From CAVTAE01 sp051649365 (lineage in GTDB: Bacteria; Deinococcota; Deinococci; Deinococcales; Trueperaceae): 22,104 bases of DNA. The position numbers and the translations under genes were made by a program. The stretch's first letter is position 1. The number at the start of each line of letters is the position of its first letter. This document shows, piece after piece, positions 15,102 to 22,068 of this stretch. The notes under the pieces were generated by a model. It saw only the letters and a program-made list of their open reading frames with translations, ran no database searches and had not been told where the DNA came from. The stretch covers positions 1-22,104 of the forward strand of contig JBOFGY010000093.1 of NCBI GenBank assembly GCA_051649365.1, written 5' to 3'.

Positions 15102-15365
15102 ATGGACGAAAAAGCGAAAGAAGCTATTGCCGTATTTATTCACCAGATGAAGACCAATCACGCCGAGGAAGTGGCGGGGATTGACTTGCCACCTGGCATG
15201 AACGAATACGTGGAAGACCGTATCCGCGAAGGTGATTTGGAAACGATTCTCTTTATGATGAAACTGGGCTACATTATGGGTTTACAAACTGGGGTAGCCG
15301 TGGGGCAAGAAGAAGAGTCTGGCAAACAACCCACGCGCAGGACGTTTGGGCCAATGCAAGCGTGA
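15102..15365 (+). CDS. small conserved-looking acidic protein, unknown function
   Basis: An 87-aa protein, start ATG 15102. A longer frame from 15045 begins inside a hairpin and gives a hydrophobic, unlikely N-terminus. The sequence starts MDEKAKEAIAVFIHQMKTNH, contains the stretch AEEVAGIDLPPGMNEYVEDRIREGDLE and ends in a helix-like GYIMGLQTGVAVGQEEESG tail. It looks like two or three soluble helices; no catalytic or DNA-binding motif is seen and I do not know the family. It lies between a large hairpin and the gap before the LuxR-type gene, and is probably its own transcription unit. Confidence 0.6.
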   Translation: MDEKAKEAIAVFIHQMKTNHAEEVAGIDLPPGMNEYVEDRIREGDLETILFMMKLGYIMGLQTGVAVGQEEESGKQPTRRTFGPMQA

Positions 15366-15457
15366 GTGGGGTTTAGGGTAAAGAAGGTTTTGATTTTGTA
15401 GGAGTGGGTTCATTCTCTAGCTAAAAACAGAAGATGAATAGTGGTATGTTTTGCAAC

Positions 15458-15470
15458 GGGTTAGTAACCC
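15458..15470. promoter_or_regulatory. 13-bp palindrome upstream of the LuxR-type gene
   Basis: GGGTTAGTAACCC is a perfect inverted repeat with a single central base. It is within the 250-bp gap before the GAF-LuxR gene and is a plausible operator. A weaker flanking repeat (TTTGC...GCAAA) surrounds it. No T tract follows closely enough for a strong terminator. Confidence 0.35.
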
Positions 15471-15615
15471 ACCCTTTTCGCAAATTATCTTGGAACGCTT
15501 TATAGTTTGTATTTATCTAAGGTAGGCTAGTTCATTCTCTTCACATAAAAGCAGTTCACAATTAACACAATGAGTTTGTAAGCTGGGGAAAAATCTAAAG
15601 AACTGGTGGTCATAG

Positions 15616-16419
15616 ATGGAAATGGATAATGGTACATCTGACTCAGAATTTATTTTAGCTTCCCGGAATTCCAAGAAAATTTGGGCATTGCTCAGTGACC
15701 TCTTGATGCAAGAGGTCACTGAGCAGCTTTTTCAAAAAATTTTAGATTTAGGTATTCAGTCTGTATCTATAGCAAAGGCGGGTAGCATGATGCTCTTGCT
15801 AGGTCAGCACTATCACTTTGTCGCCGCATACAGTTATGACTTGCAAGAACTTAAAAAAGTAACCTTGCGTTTAGATGAGTCTATTGTTTCCGCAGAACCT
15901 CAACGTGCTGCCTTTGTCCTGCGTGACTTGAAGGGTTTTAACAGTACAAAACTTGATATAGAACGCCAACAAATTTTACAAAGAGCTACTGGAAGAAATA
16001 AAATCAAAGAAACACTCGTTGTTCCCGTCTATCAACAAGGACAGATTATAGCCACTCTTGCCCTAGATAATATAGATAGCAATAGTACATTTACAAAACA
16101 ACATATCTTCATGGGTGAACGCCTTGGGCTTATTCTCGGCTTAGGGCTTAAACTGCAAAATTATCAGATGACTAAGTTTGAAAATCGAGGAGCCTCGAGC
16201 AAGCTGAGTAAAACTGTGGACATTTCACTATGTCCGAGAGACCTAGATATTTTGCAGTGCATCTGTGATGGACTATCTGATAAACAAATAGCTCAGAAGT
16301 TGGGGCTCGAGCTTTCGACCACAAAAAACTATGTCAAGCGGTTGTACCGAACGATTGGGGTAAATCGAAGAACGCAGGCGGTGAAGTGGGCAGATGAACA
16401 AGGTTTGAAGAGGGTTTGA
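15616..16419 (+). CDS. GAF-domain LuxR-type transcriptional regulator
   Basis: A 267-aa predicted cytoplasmic regulator. Residues ~30-185 resemble a GAF sensor domain (SVSIAKAGSMMLLLGQHYHFVAAYSYD..., LVVPVYQQGQIIATLALDNID...). Residues ~205-265 are a LuxR helix-turn-helix (LCPRDLDILQCICDGLSDKQIAQKLGLELSTTKNYVKRLYRTIGVNRRTQAVKWA), which would bind DNA as a dimer. It ends 103 bases before the radical SAM gene, on the same strand, and is the natural candidate to control the peptide operon. ATG 15616 lacks a strong ribosome-binding site; ATG 15706, in the loop of the 37-bp palindrome, is an alternative in-frame start that would place half of the palindrome in the leader. The signal sensed is unknown. 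Confidence 0.85.
   Translation: MEMDNGTSDSEFILASRNSKKIWALLSDLLMQEVTEQLFQKILDLGIQSVSIAKAGSMMLLLGQHYHFVAAYSYDLQELKKVTLRLDESIVSAEPQRAAFVLRDLKGFNSTKLDIERQQILQRATGRNKIKETLVVPVYQQGQIIATLALDNIDSNSTFTKQHIFMGERLGLILGLGLKLQNYQMTKFENRGASSKLSKTVDISLCPRDLDILQCICDGLSDKQIAQKLGLELSTTKNYVKRLYRTIGVNRRTQAVKWADEQGLKRV
15689..15725. repeat. 37-bp near-perfect palindrome inside the LuxR-type gene
   Basis: Arms TGCTCAGTGACCTCTTG (15689-15705) and its exact complement (15709-15725) flank the 3-base centre ATG. It encodes residues ~25-37. Its strength far exceeds chance, so a DNA-binding site or strong mRNA hairpin affecting translation is likely. Confidence 0.9.
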
Positions 16420-16467
16420 ATAGATTCTTTTGGGTTCTATACTGAATAAGCAAAGATATGTAAATTG

Positions 16468-16496
16468 TTGGGATAAACATTTAGCTAAGTTATGTT
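16468..16496 (+). promoter_or_regulatory. candidate promoter of the peptide-maturation operon
   Basis: TTGGGA (16468-16473), a 17-base spacer and TATGTT (16491-16496) lie 27 bases before ATG 16523. Both boxes match the sigma70 consensus moderately. A promoter here would separate the operon from the upstream regulator gene. Confidence 0.45.
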
Positions 16497-16522
16497 CTGC
16501 TAAAAGTGGAGGACTAATAAAG

Positions 16523-17953
16523 ATGCTCATCAATTATGCAGATCTAAGATTTCCCAAAGAGTTAGTGTTTTTCACCTCACCTAAACAAAGGATGGCTTTG
16601 CTGCTTAATCCAGAATTGGGAACATATGCAACGTTTGAAATGAAGTATTTAGACATGTTGCGCGATTGTATGTCTGGGATGTATGGCGATGACCTAAAAG
16701 AGGCCAATCACCTATTTTCAACACTCATAGTTAGGCGGGTAATTTATTATGGGGTTTTTGAACCCACTATCAATGAAGATGTACCTCCCGTTCCCAAATC
16801 TTTATATTGGGAAACTACGCATGGCTGCTCACTGCGCTGTGAGTATTGTTATATGAGTGCAGATACGGTTTTACCTGGCGAATTAACTACCGAAGAAGCA
16901 AAAGATTTGATAAACCAAGCAGCAGATTTAGGCGTTTATGAATTTATGTTTACTGGCGGTGAGCCGTTAATCCGCAAGGATATTTTCGAGCTTGGTCAAT
17001 ATGCTAAGCGTAGAGGACTAGTTACTCAAATCATTACAAACTCAACCTTAATTACCTCAAAAGAGATCGCCCAAAAAGTTGCGAAATCTTTTGACTATGT
17101 AATAACGAGTTTAGACGGCGCAAGTCCTGAAGCTAATGATGTACACCGAGGCTCTGGAAGTTTTGAAAAAATCGTTAGGGGAATTAAGCTTCTAAATGCT
17201 GTAGGTATTAAACCTGTTGTCAATTCTGCTATTAGTGACAGAAATGTTGACAAAGTAGATGATTTACTAAGTTTTTCCAAATCGCACATCGAAGTTGAGC
17301 GAGTTCGCCTTACAAGTGTTGGTTTAATTGGTAGGGGAAGCTCATGTAACTTGCCCTATAACTGGGATACTTACAAGCAAACTTTTGGGTCTATCTCTAA
17401 ATCACTCGCAGCAACCGATCATATTACAAGAACACTGTCTAAAAGTATGGCAAAGCCTGCTAAAAACTGTGGCATGGGTTCAGGAGAAATTTACGTTAAT
17501 TCCGTTGGAAAAGTTTACCCTTGCAAATTAGTAACCACAGAAAGCTGGTATTCAGGAGACGTTAAAGAACAGCCACTCGTCGAAATACTAAAAGCAGAAG
17601 CCTTACAAAAAGCTCGAGACCTCAGCGTGAAAGACCGTCGTGGCTGTAGAACCTGCATGATTCGCAGACTATGTGGTGGCGGATGTCGGGGTATTCATAT
17701 GGGTCATTCTGGTGACGCCGAAGTGAATGATCCACAATTTTGCTGGGTGCTTCGCCACCAGATGATTACATCACTATGGGCAAAAGAAGGAATCACTCAG
17801 GCACTAAGCGAACCCGAGTCTGTCGTGCCACAGTTGTTTTCTACTGGTGAAGTGTGGAAGCCAGAAATCGGTACTGCTTTGCCCGAGCCAGAACTTGCCA
17901 TTATTACGCAACATATTCAGTCATTAGAAGAAAACTCTCTCCCTCTTTTATAA
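16523..17953 (+). CDS. radical SAM/SPASM peptide maturase
   Basis: A 476-aa radical SAM enzyme likely to install crosslinks on the small peptides encoded downstream. Residues ~1-80 have a beta-rich, PqqD-like character (FPKELVFFTSPKQRMALLLNPELGTYATFE). The SAM-cluster motif is C102-x3-C106-x2-C109 in THGCSLRCEYCYM, followed by TGGEP (144-148). The SPASM domain has the full pattern: C316-x12-G-x4-C334, then C375-x2-C378-x5-C384-x3-C388 and C407, ligands for two further [4Fe-4S] clusters. ATG 16523 is chosen for GTGGAGGA at 16506-16513; a longer frame from 16430 is not supported. Sactipeptide-, ranthipeptide- and other SPASM maturases share this architecture. The crosslink type cannot be told from sequence. 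Confidence 0.92.
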   Translation: MLINYADLRFPKELVFFTSPKQRMALLLNPELGTYATFEMKYLDMLRDCMSGMYGDDLKEANHLFSTLIVRRVIYYGVFEPTINEDVPPVPKSLYWETTHGCSLRCEYCYMSADTVLPGELTTEEAKDLINQAADLGVYEFMFTGGEPLIRKDIFELGQYAKRRGLVTQIITNSTLITSKEIAQKVAKSFDYVITSLDGASPEANDVHRGSGSFEKIVRGIKLLNAVGIKPVVNSAISDRNVDKVDDLLSFSKSHIEVERVRLTSVGLIGRGSSCNLPYNWDTYKQTFGSISKSLAATDHITRTLSKSMAKPAKNCGMGSGEIYVNSVGKVYPCKLVTTESWYSGDVKEQPLVEILKAEALQKARDLSVKDRRGCRTCMIRRLCGGGCRGIHMGHSGDAEVNDPQFCWVLRHQMITSLWAKEGITQALSEPESVVPQLFSTGEVWKPEIGTALPEPELAIITQHIQSLEENSLPLL

Positions 17954-17970
17954 CCAAATGGAGTTTTGAA

Positions 17971-18252
17971 ATGAGCATGGTCATCAAACAAGTAGCTGAA
18001 GCGATTATAGATGATTTAGACGGTGGCACAGTAGTGTATAAACCTAGTAATGGTGCATTTTTCCAGCTAAATAGTTCTGGGCGGTATATTTGGGATAGTT
18101 TAAGTGATTGGCTTTCTCTGGAACAGTTGGCTATCAATTTTTCAGCCAAATACCAAATTCCAAAAGAGGTTGCCGAAGCAGATTTGAAAACTTTTCTATC
18201 GGGCTTATTTTCACGGGGTCTACTCGAGCAGAAGGAAGCTTCACGTGCATAA
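17971..18252 (+). CDS. PqqD-family peptide chaperone (RiPP recognition element)
   Basis: A 93-aa protein with the PqqD fold pattern: an N-terminal strand (VIKQVAEAIIDDLDGGTVVYKPSNGAFFQLNSSGRYIWDSL), then helices with EQLAINFSAKYQIPKEVAEADLKTFLSGLFSRGLL. PqqD-like proteins bind the leader of a ribosomally made peptide and deliver it to the radical SAM enzyme. It starts 17 bases after the maturase stop with GGAG at 17960-17963; a longer frame from 17854 overlaps the maturase and is not real. The following gene overlaps its last codons, so they are co-translated. The recognised leader is most likely on the two small peptides at the operon end. Confidence 0.88.
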   Translation: MSMVIKQVAEAIIDDLDGGTVVYKPSNGAFFQLNSSGRYIWDSLSDWLSLEQLAINFSAKYQIPKEVAEADLKTFLSGLFSRGLLEQKEASRA

Positions 18253-19009
18253 ATCTACATTTGTTCGCTTAATCAAAAAGACTTTGCATGAGACGAATAC
18301 CTGCAAAATTAAAACAACAGGCACAAGTATGGCTCCACTATTACAAGATAGTGATGTAGTAGAAGTTCAGACCTTCCCCTATGAAAGTCTAGAACCAGGT
18401 CATATTATTGCTTATGGCAAGCAAAATATCGTGATACACCGCGTTGTATCTAAAAATAAATTTGGCTTACTTACTACTGGAGACTCTAATATTTTACTCG
18501 ACAATCTAGTAATGCAAAACGATTATTTAGGGTTGGCAACAACACGGATTAGAGAAAATGAACCACCATTAAATTTGCTACCTAGCGATAATCTGCATAA
18601 TTTTTCGGTGAAACCTTCTCCTATTGTAACTTATGTTCCTCAACCCATCATAGATTTGTTTCCTGATTGGGAAGAGAAGTTTTGTAATATGAGATTAAAT
18701 TCTTTAGAAGAAACCCTTGAAAATAACTTGGAGTCCATAGCAGGTATTTCGCCAAATGGTCTTCAAAATGAAACATGTTTATTGACTAAACTGATGCAGG
18801 GTAAAGTAAAAAAGTTTCTCTGCTTTGGAAGCTTCGGTCCTGAAGGTAGTGGATTGATTCCAGTAAACAAAATGCTTGGCGTTTTTCGCCTAGGTGTGTT
18901 TGACTCCTTTGTCGAATTCTCTAACGCAAAAGCTATAGAAGCTTCGCTTGTCTATTTAGATGGCTTGCTAACGGCTAGACGGTTGATGAACGTGGAGGTA
19001 ATGAAATGA
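18245..19009 (+). CDS. S26 signal-peptidase-like protease with unknown C-terminal domain
   Basis: A 254-aa protein starting at GTG 18245, overlapping the PqqD-like gene by 8 bases. The N-terminal ~100 residues match the S26 (signal peptidase) catalytic core: GTSMAPLLQDSDVVEV carries the nucleophile Ser28, PGHIIAYGKQNIVIHRVV the general-base position, and TTGDSN the conserved Asp region. The base is His65 (IHRVV), as in SipW/Sec11-type enzymes, not the Lys of LepB. There is no transmembrane anchor, unlike normal signal peptidases. Residues ~110-254 form an unrecognised domain (LPSDNLHNFSVKPSPIVTYVPQ... AIEASLVYLDGLLTARRLMNV). Its position suggests that it cleaves the leaders of the modified peptides, which is inference. 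It overlaps the ABC ATPase gene by ATGA. Confidence 0.78.
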   Translation: MHKSTFVRLIKKTLHETNTCKIKTTGTSMAPLLQDSDVVEVQTFPYESLEPGHIIAYGKQNIVIHRVVSKNKFGLLTTGDSNILLDNLVMQNDYLGLATTRIRENEPPLNLLPSDNLHNFSVKPSPIVTYVPQPIIDLFPDWEEKFCNMRLNSLEETLENNLESIAGISPNGLQNETCLLTKLMQGKVKKFLCFGSFGPEGSGLIPVNKMLGVFRLGVFDSFVEFSNAKAIEASLVYLDGLLTARRLMNVEVMK

Positions 19010-19959
19010 ACACAGCAGCCCTAACCTGCCAAAACCTCAGCTTTAGATACAAACCAGAAAAAGAAGTGCTAAAAGATGTAAATATCGAAGTACCTCAGGG
19101 TCAGGTACTTGGTCTTTTAGGGCCTAATGGTGCAGGTAAATCTACGCTAATTAAATTAATGCTAGGTCTTTTGTCTCCAAATACTGGAGACATCACGTTA
19201 TTATCAAAAAACCCTTTTAAGTTCATGAATATTCGCAAACAAGTAGGTATCGTACATCAATCGCCTGGTTTTGAAGCATTTTTGAGTGGCTGGGCGAATC
19301 TGAATATATACGGACGGTTTTTTGGCTTAACGGTGAAACAAGTAAAAAACAAAGTGGAAAAACTAGCTAAGCAATTTGGTGAAATGCCCTATCTCAATCA
19401 GCCTATTATGACTTTATCAGGTGGGCAAAGACGGCGATTAGCAATTATCAGGGCTTTAATGCACGACCCCATTATATTATTTATTGATGAGCCGTCTGTA
19501 GCCTTGGACGTACAAGGTAGACAACAGCTCTATGCAGTGTTAGAAAAAATTAATATCGAGCGCAACACCACCATCATCTGGACATCGCACTATTTAGATG
19601 AGATAGAGCGAAACTGTAACAGAGTCATTATGCTACTCAATGGTGAAATTACATTGGACACATCAACAAAACAACTATCCAAAGTTTCTGGCATGCAAGA
19701 AATAAAGCTCAATGTTCGTGAAGTAAAGGTTGCCGATTTAATTACACACAGTCAGGAACTGGAATTTGTTTCAACGACAGAGATTAAATTCCGTGGACAG
19801 CCGAACAATTTCTACCAGAAAATTCTTCCCTACTTACAAGCTAAAAATATTGATATAGAAAAGATAGAACACCAACAACCCCGTCTCGAGGATTTGTACC
19901 TCAAAATCATTCAAGAAAATGTGGAGGTGAAAGATGGGCTTTCCAGCATTCGTGTATAG
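19006..19959 (+). CDS. ABC transporter ATP-binding protein (peptide export)
   Basis: A 317-aa ATPase. Walker A is GPNGAGKST, the Q-loop is in VHQSPG, the signature is LSGGQRRRLAI, Walker B is IILFIDEPSVALD and the H-loop is in TSHYLDE. The C-terminal ~90 residues are the extension usual in ABC-2 exporters (CcmA/DrrA-like type). It overlaps the previous gene by ATGA and the following permease by 26 bases. With the permease it would form an ABC-2 exporter for the mature peptides or for immunity. No peptidase C39 domain is present, so leader removal must be done elsewhere, presumably by the S26-like protein. Confidence 0.93.
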   Translation: MNTAALTCQNLSFRYKPEKEVLKDVNIEVPQGQVLGLLGPNGAGKSTLIKLMLGLLSPNTGDITLLSKNPFKFMNIRKQVGIVHQSPGFEAFLSGWANLNIYGRFFGLTVKQVKNKVEKLAKQFGEMPYLNQPIMTLSGGQRRRLAIIRALMHDPIILFIDEPSVALDVQGRQQLYAVLEKINIERNTTIIWTSHYLDEIERNCNRVIMLLNGEITLDTSTKQLSKVSGMQEIKLNVREVKVADLITHSQELEFVSTTEIKFRGQPNNFYQKILPYLQAKNIDIEKIEHQQPRLEDLYLKIIQENVEVKDGLSSIRV

Positions 19960-20689
19960 AGAATGGTTAGTCTTCTCGCGTTCCAAAATAGATTTGTGGT
20001 TGACAGTATTGCCACCACTCATTACGCTTCTGTTTTTTACCGTAAGTATGTCGAATACTATAGGTAACATTAATGGTGTGCCGTATACATCTTTTATACT
20101 TCCAGGAATCGTTTTGATGTTTATCATGAGTAGTGTGGCAGGAGCTGCGTCCAGACTTTTCAACGAACTTTATTCATCCAGTCTTCTAGAGTATATTAGC
20201 TTACCTGCTACTCGAGGCTCATACATACGCGCAAAAATTTCCACTATTATTCTGCTTTCAACCGTTCAAGGTCTAGTTTTTCTCCTAGCTGGCGGTTTAG
20301 CTTTTTCAGTAGAGTACAGTTTGTTAGAGCTTCTGTTAGGTGTTTTAGCTGTAATTCTTATTACGGCTTCGCTAAGCAGTTTCTTTGTGTTCCTAGCTTT
20401 AGCTTGTAAAGATATGGGTGCTTTTTTGGTACTTATTAACGTATTTACACAGATTTTCACGTGGAGTAGTTCGGTTTTTTACCCTATCAGTGCAATGCCC
20501 AAGACTCTACAATGGCTTGCCCTGATTAATCCTGTTACTTATGGTGTAGATTTGATTCGCTCAGCACTTATTTTTCATCACCCAACCTCTACTTTTGGTT
20601 GGGTGTACTTGAGTGCTATATCTCTTATTTTCGGAACCTTAGCAGTTCGGTTACTGGCCAGACGAACGGCTTTGATAGTTCAATCTTAG
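19934..20689 (+). CDS. ABC-2 type transporter permease
   Basis: A 251-aa integral membrane protein with about six membrane segments, matching the ABC-2 family: FVYREWLVFSRSKIDLWLTVLPPLITLLFF at the start, SFILPGIVLMFIMSSVAGAASRLFNE, then GVLAVILITASLSSFFVFLALACKDMGAFLVLINVFTQIFTWSSSVFYPISAMPKTLQWLALINPVTYGVDLIRSA near the end. It begins in the last codons of the ATPase gene with GGAGGTGA directly upstream (19922-19929), so the two are coupled. Substrate is inferred from the operon: the two Gly-rich peptides immediately downstream. Confidence 0.92.
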   Translation: MGFPAFVYREWLVFSRSKIDLWLTVLPPLITLLFFTVSMSNTIGNINGVPYTSFILPGIVLMFIMSSVAGAASRLFNELYSSSLLEYISLPATRGSYIRAKISTIILLSTVQGLVFLLAGGLAFSVEYSLLELLLGVLAVILITASLSSFFVFLALACKDMGAFLVLINVFTQIFTWSSSVFYPISAMPKTLQWLALINPVTYGVDLIRSALIFHHPTSTFGWVYLSAISLIFGTLAVRLLARRTALIVQS

Positions 20690-20706
20690 CGAAAGGAGAT
20701 GGAATA

Positions 20707-20865
20707 ATGGATAGTGTTAAAGCAAAAATTGATACTGCTGAGACCTATATCAGTCCAGAAATTAAAAGTCTAGATTGGCATGGAAGTTTGAAGTGTGCCT
20801 GCCTCTGTATAGTTGGTTTCGGTACAGGCGGTGGCAGCGGTGGCGGCGACACTGGCGGAGCCTAG
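20707..20865 (+). CDS. candidate RiPP precursor peptide 1 (Cys/Gly-rich)
   Basis: A 52-aa peptide with ribosome-binding site AAAGGAGAT (20692-20700) and ATG 20707. The N-terminal ~23 residues are polar and helix-like (MDSVKAKIDTAETYISPEI), a likely leader. The core begins with LDWHGSLKCACLC and continues with IVGFG and a Gly-rich tail (GTGGGSGGGDTGGA). The C-x-C-L-C cluster is followed by alternating Gly. It shares the DW-x3-L-x-C-x-C-L-C...F-G-x-G core with the next gene although the leaders differ. The three Cys are the likely sites of thioether or other radical SAM crosslinks, and the leader a PqqD target. Function (antimicrobial, signal, metal or redox peptide) is unknown. It is not part of a shadow frame; the longer frame from 20599 has a start inside the permease gene. 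Confidence 0.85.
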   Translation: MDSVKAKIDTAETYISPEIKSLDWHGSLKCACLCIVGFGTGGGSGGGDTGGA

Positions 20866-20896
20866 TGAGTAATTCAATTCTGAAAGGTGATATGAC

Positions 20897-21052
20897 ATGA
20901 ATGAAATGACTAAGCACAATAATATCAACGTCCCTCCTGATTATGATGCCCCTAAAATTGAAAATGTTGATTGGCTAGTAAATTTAGAATGCACTTGTCT
21001 ATGTGGTGCTGTTTTTGGTGCTGGTGCTGGCGGTGGCGGTGGTAACACATAG
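20897..21052 (+). CDS. candidate RiPP precursor peptide 2 (Cys/Gly-rich)
   Basis: A 51-aa peptide missed by a length filter: ATG 20897, stop 21050-21052. AAAGGTGA (20884-20891) supplies a ribosome-binding site. The leader is different from peptide 1 (MNEMTKHNNINVPPDYDAPK) but the core aligns: VDWLVNLECTCLC, then GAVFGAGAGGGGGNT. Shared positions are D-W, L two before the first Cys, C-x-C-L-C, F-G and a Gly tail. Two precursors with conserved core and diverged leader are typical of a maturation system that treats both. It is 31 bases after peptide 1 and is followed by a terminator, so it ends the operon. Confidence 0.84.
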   Translation: MNEMTKHNNINVPPDYDAPKIENVDWLVNLECTCLCGAVFGAGAGGGGGNT

Positions 21053-21070
21053 CCATTCGAAATGTGGGAC

Positions 21071-21105
21071 AGGGTGCTATGGTATAAAGCACCCTCCTTC
21101 TTTTC
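21071..21105 (+). terminator. intrinsic terminator of the peptide operon
   Basis: AGGGTGCT (21071-21078) pairs with AGCACCCT (21088-21095) over a 9-base loop, followed by CCTTCTTTTC. It lies 18 bases after the stop of precursor 2. The insertion sequence begins just after the T-rich tail. Confidence 0.75.
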
Positions 21106-22068
21106 TGTAATAGACGTTATCGGAAATAAGAAGGAAGGCTATTGAGCGACGAAGCGGGTGTTTGCGATGTTTCACACGCAGGTTATGTAAAGCAGAAGCG
21201 TTGGCGATGAACTGGTCAGAACATTCAAGACGTGTATTACGAAGGGTATCCTTGACAGAGCGAGAACGCTTCACACCTGAGAGGGCATGTTCAATGCGGA
21301 TACGAAGGCGGGAGACGGAACGATTACTAGCTTGCTCACGTTTACTTAGGTTTTTGCCGAAAGAATTTTTTTAGGTTGATAGCTTTGTTTGAGTTTAGGC
21401 TCATAACCCTGAAAGCCCGTATCTTTGTGTAAAGTAGCCTCCTTGGGATAGCGAATCTTTTCTTGGTCAGCCACCTTTTTGTCGTGCGTTTTACCTGGAT
21501 AAGTAGGACTTAAGTAGCAAACCCTTTTGGAGGTCGCTTGAACAATCAGCACATTTTTGTCACTATGGATTTTCTTCTTGCCACTATAATGCAGGGCTTG
21601 TTCTACTTGATCTTGTGGGCGTTGTCTACGGCGTTCTGTGCCATCAATAATGTACTTAGGCTTCTGTGCCTGCTTTTGCTCGGTTTTGGCAAAGTTTTTA
21701 CCTTGACGTTCAGGCATCAGACCCATCTTATCCAACGCAGCTCCTAGGACAGGCAGTAAGCGATGTATCCATTCATTGACGCTTGCTTGGCTCATCCCAA
21801 AAAGTTCAGCCAGGATGACTTGTAAGGGGTAATCTTTCTGATACACCAGGATAAACAAGAGTTTTTGTTCTGTCTCGTCCAGAACACTCTTGCGTCCACC
21901 CCCCACTGCCCGTTTACGCTTCTTGCCTGCTAGTGTTCTATTGTTTTCATAAACTTCGGCATAAGCCTGTGCAAAATGGGGCAAGACATCCTTGAACTCC
22001 TTGTCTGTTAAGCTCGTTAAAGCTAAAAACTTTCGCTTGTCTCGTCGCACCTCTTCGTAACGCAACAT
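21077..22068 (-). pseudogene. IS5-family DDE transposase, frameshifted (-1)
   Basis: The first part runs from ATG 22068 to a stop at 21346-21348 (240 aa). It has the N-terminal helix-turn-helix region (LTDKEFKDVLPHFAQAYAEVYENN..., FGMSQASVNEWIHRLLPVL) and the DDE core start IIDGTERRRQRPQDQ, with the motif TYPGKTHDKK and DTGFQGYEP. The rest lies in another frame: GKNLSKREQASNRSVSRLRIRIEHALSGVKR..., ending near LHNLRVKHRK. Continuing in the -1 frame from the seven-T run at 21367-21373 (seven A on the coding strand) joins the two parts smoothly. Either one base was lost in the run, or the ribosome or polymerase slips there by design; several IS5 relatives use frameshifting. The downstream frame has no stop inside the element and reads on to 21077, 34 bases past the left repeat. 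Confidence 0.85.

Noticed and set aside
15408..15540. Direct repeat GTTCATTCTCT (15408-15418 and 15530-15540) as operator pair
   Set aside because: Eleven bases, 122 apart and without internal symmetry; too weak to call.
20707..21052. Three-residue cyclophane (triceptide) precursors
   Set aside because: The DW positions are followed by H-G or L-V, which do not match the aromatic-x-polar cyclophane motif; the Cys cluster is the better modification site.
20707..21052. Metallothionein-like metal-binding peptides
   Set aside because: C-x-C-L-C could bind metal, but the operon with maturase, PqqD-like protein, protease and exporter points to modified peptides; not fully excluded.
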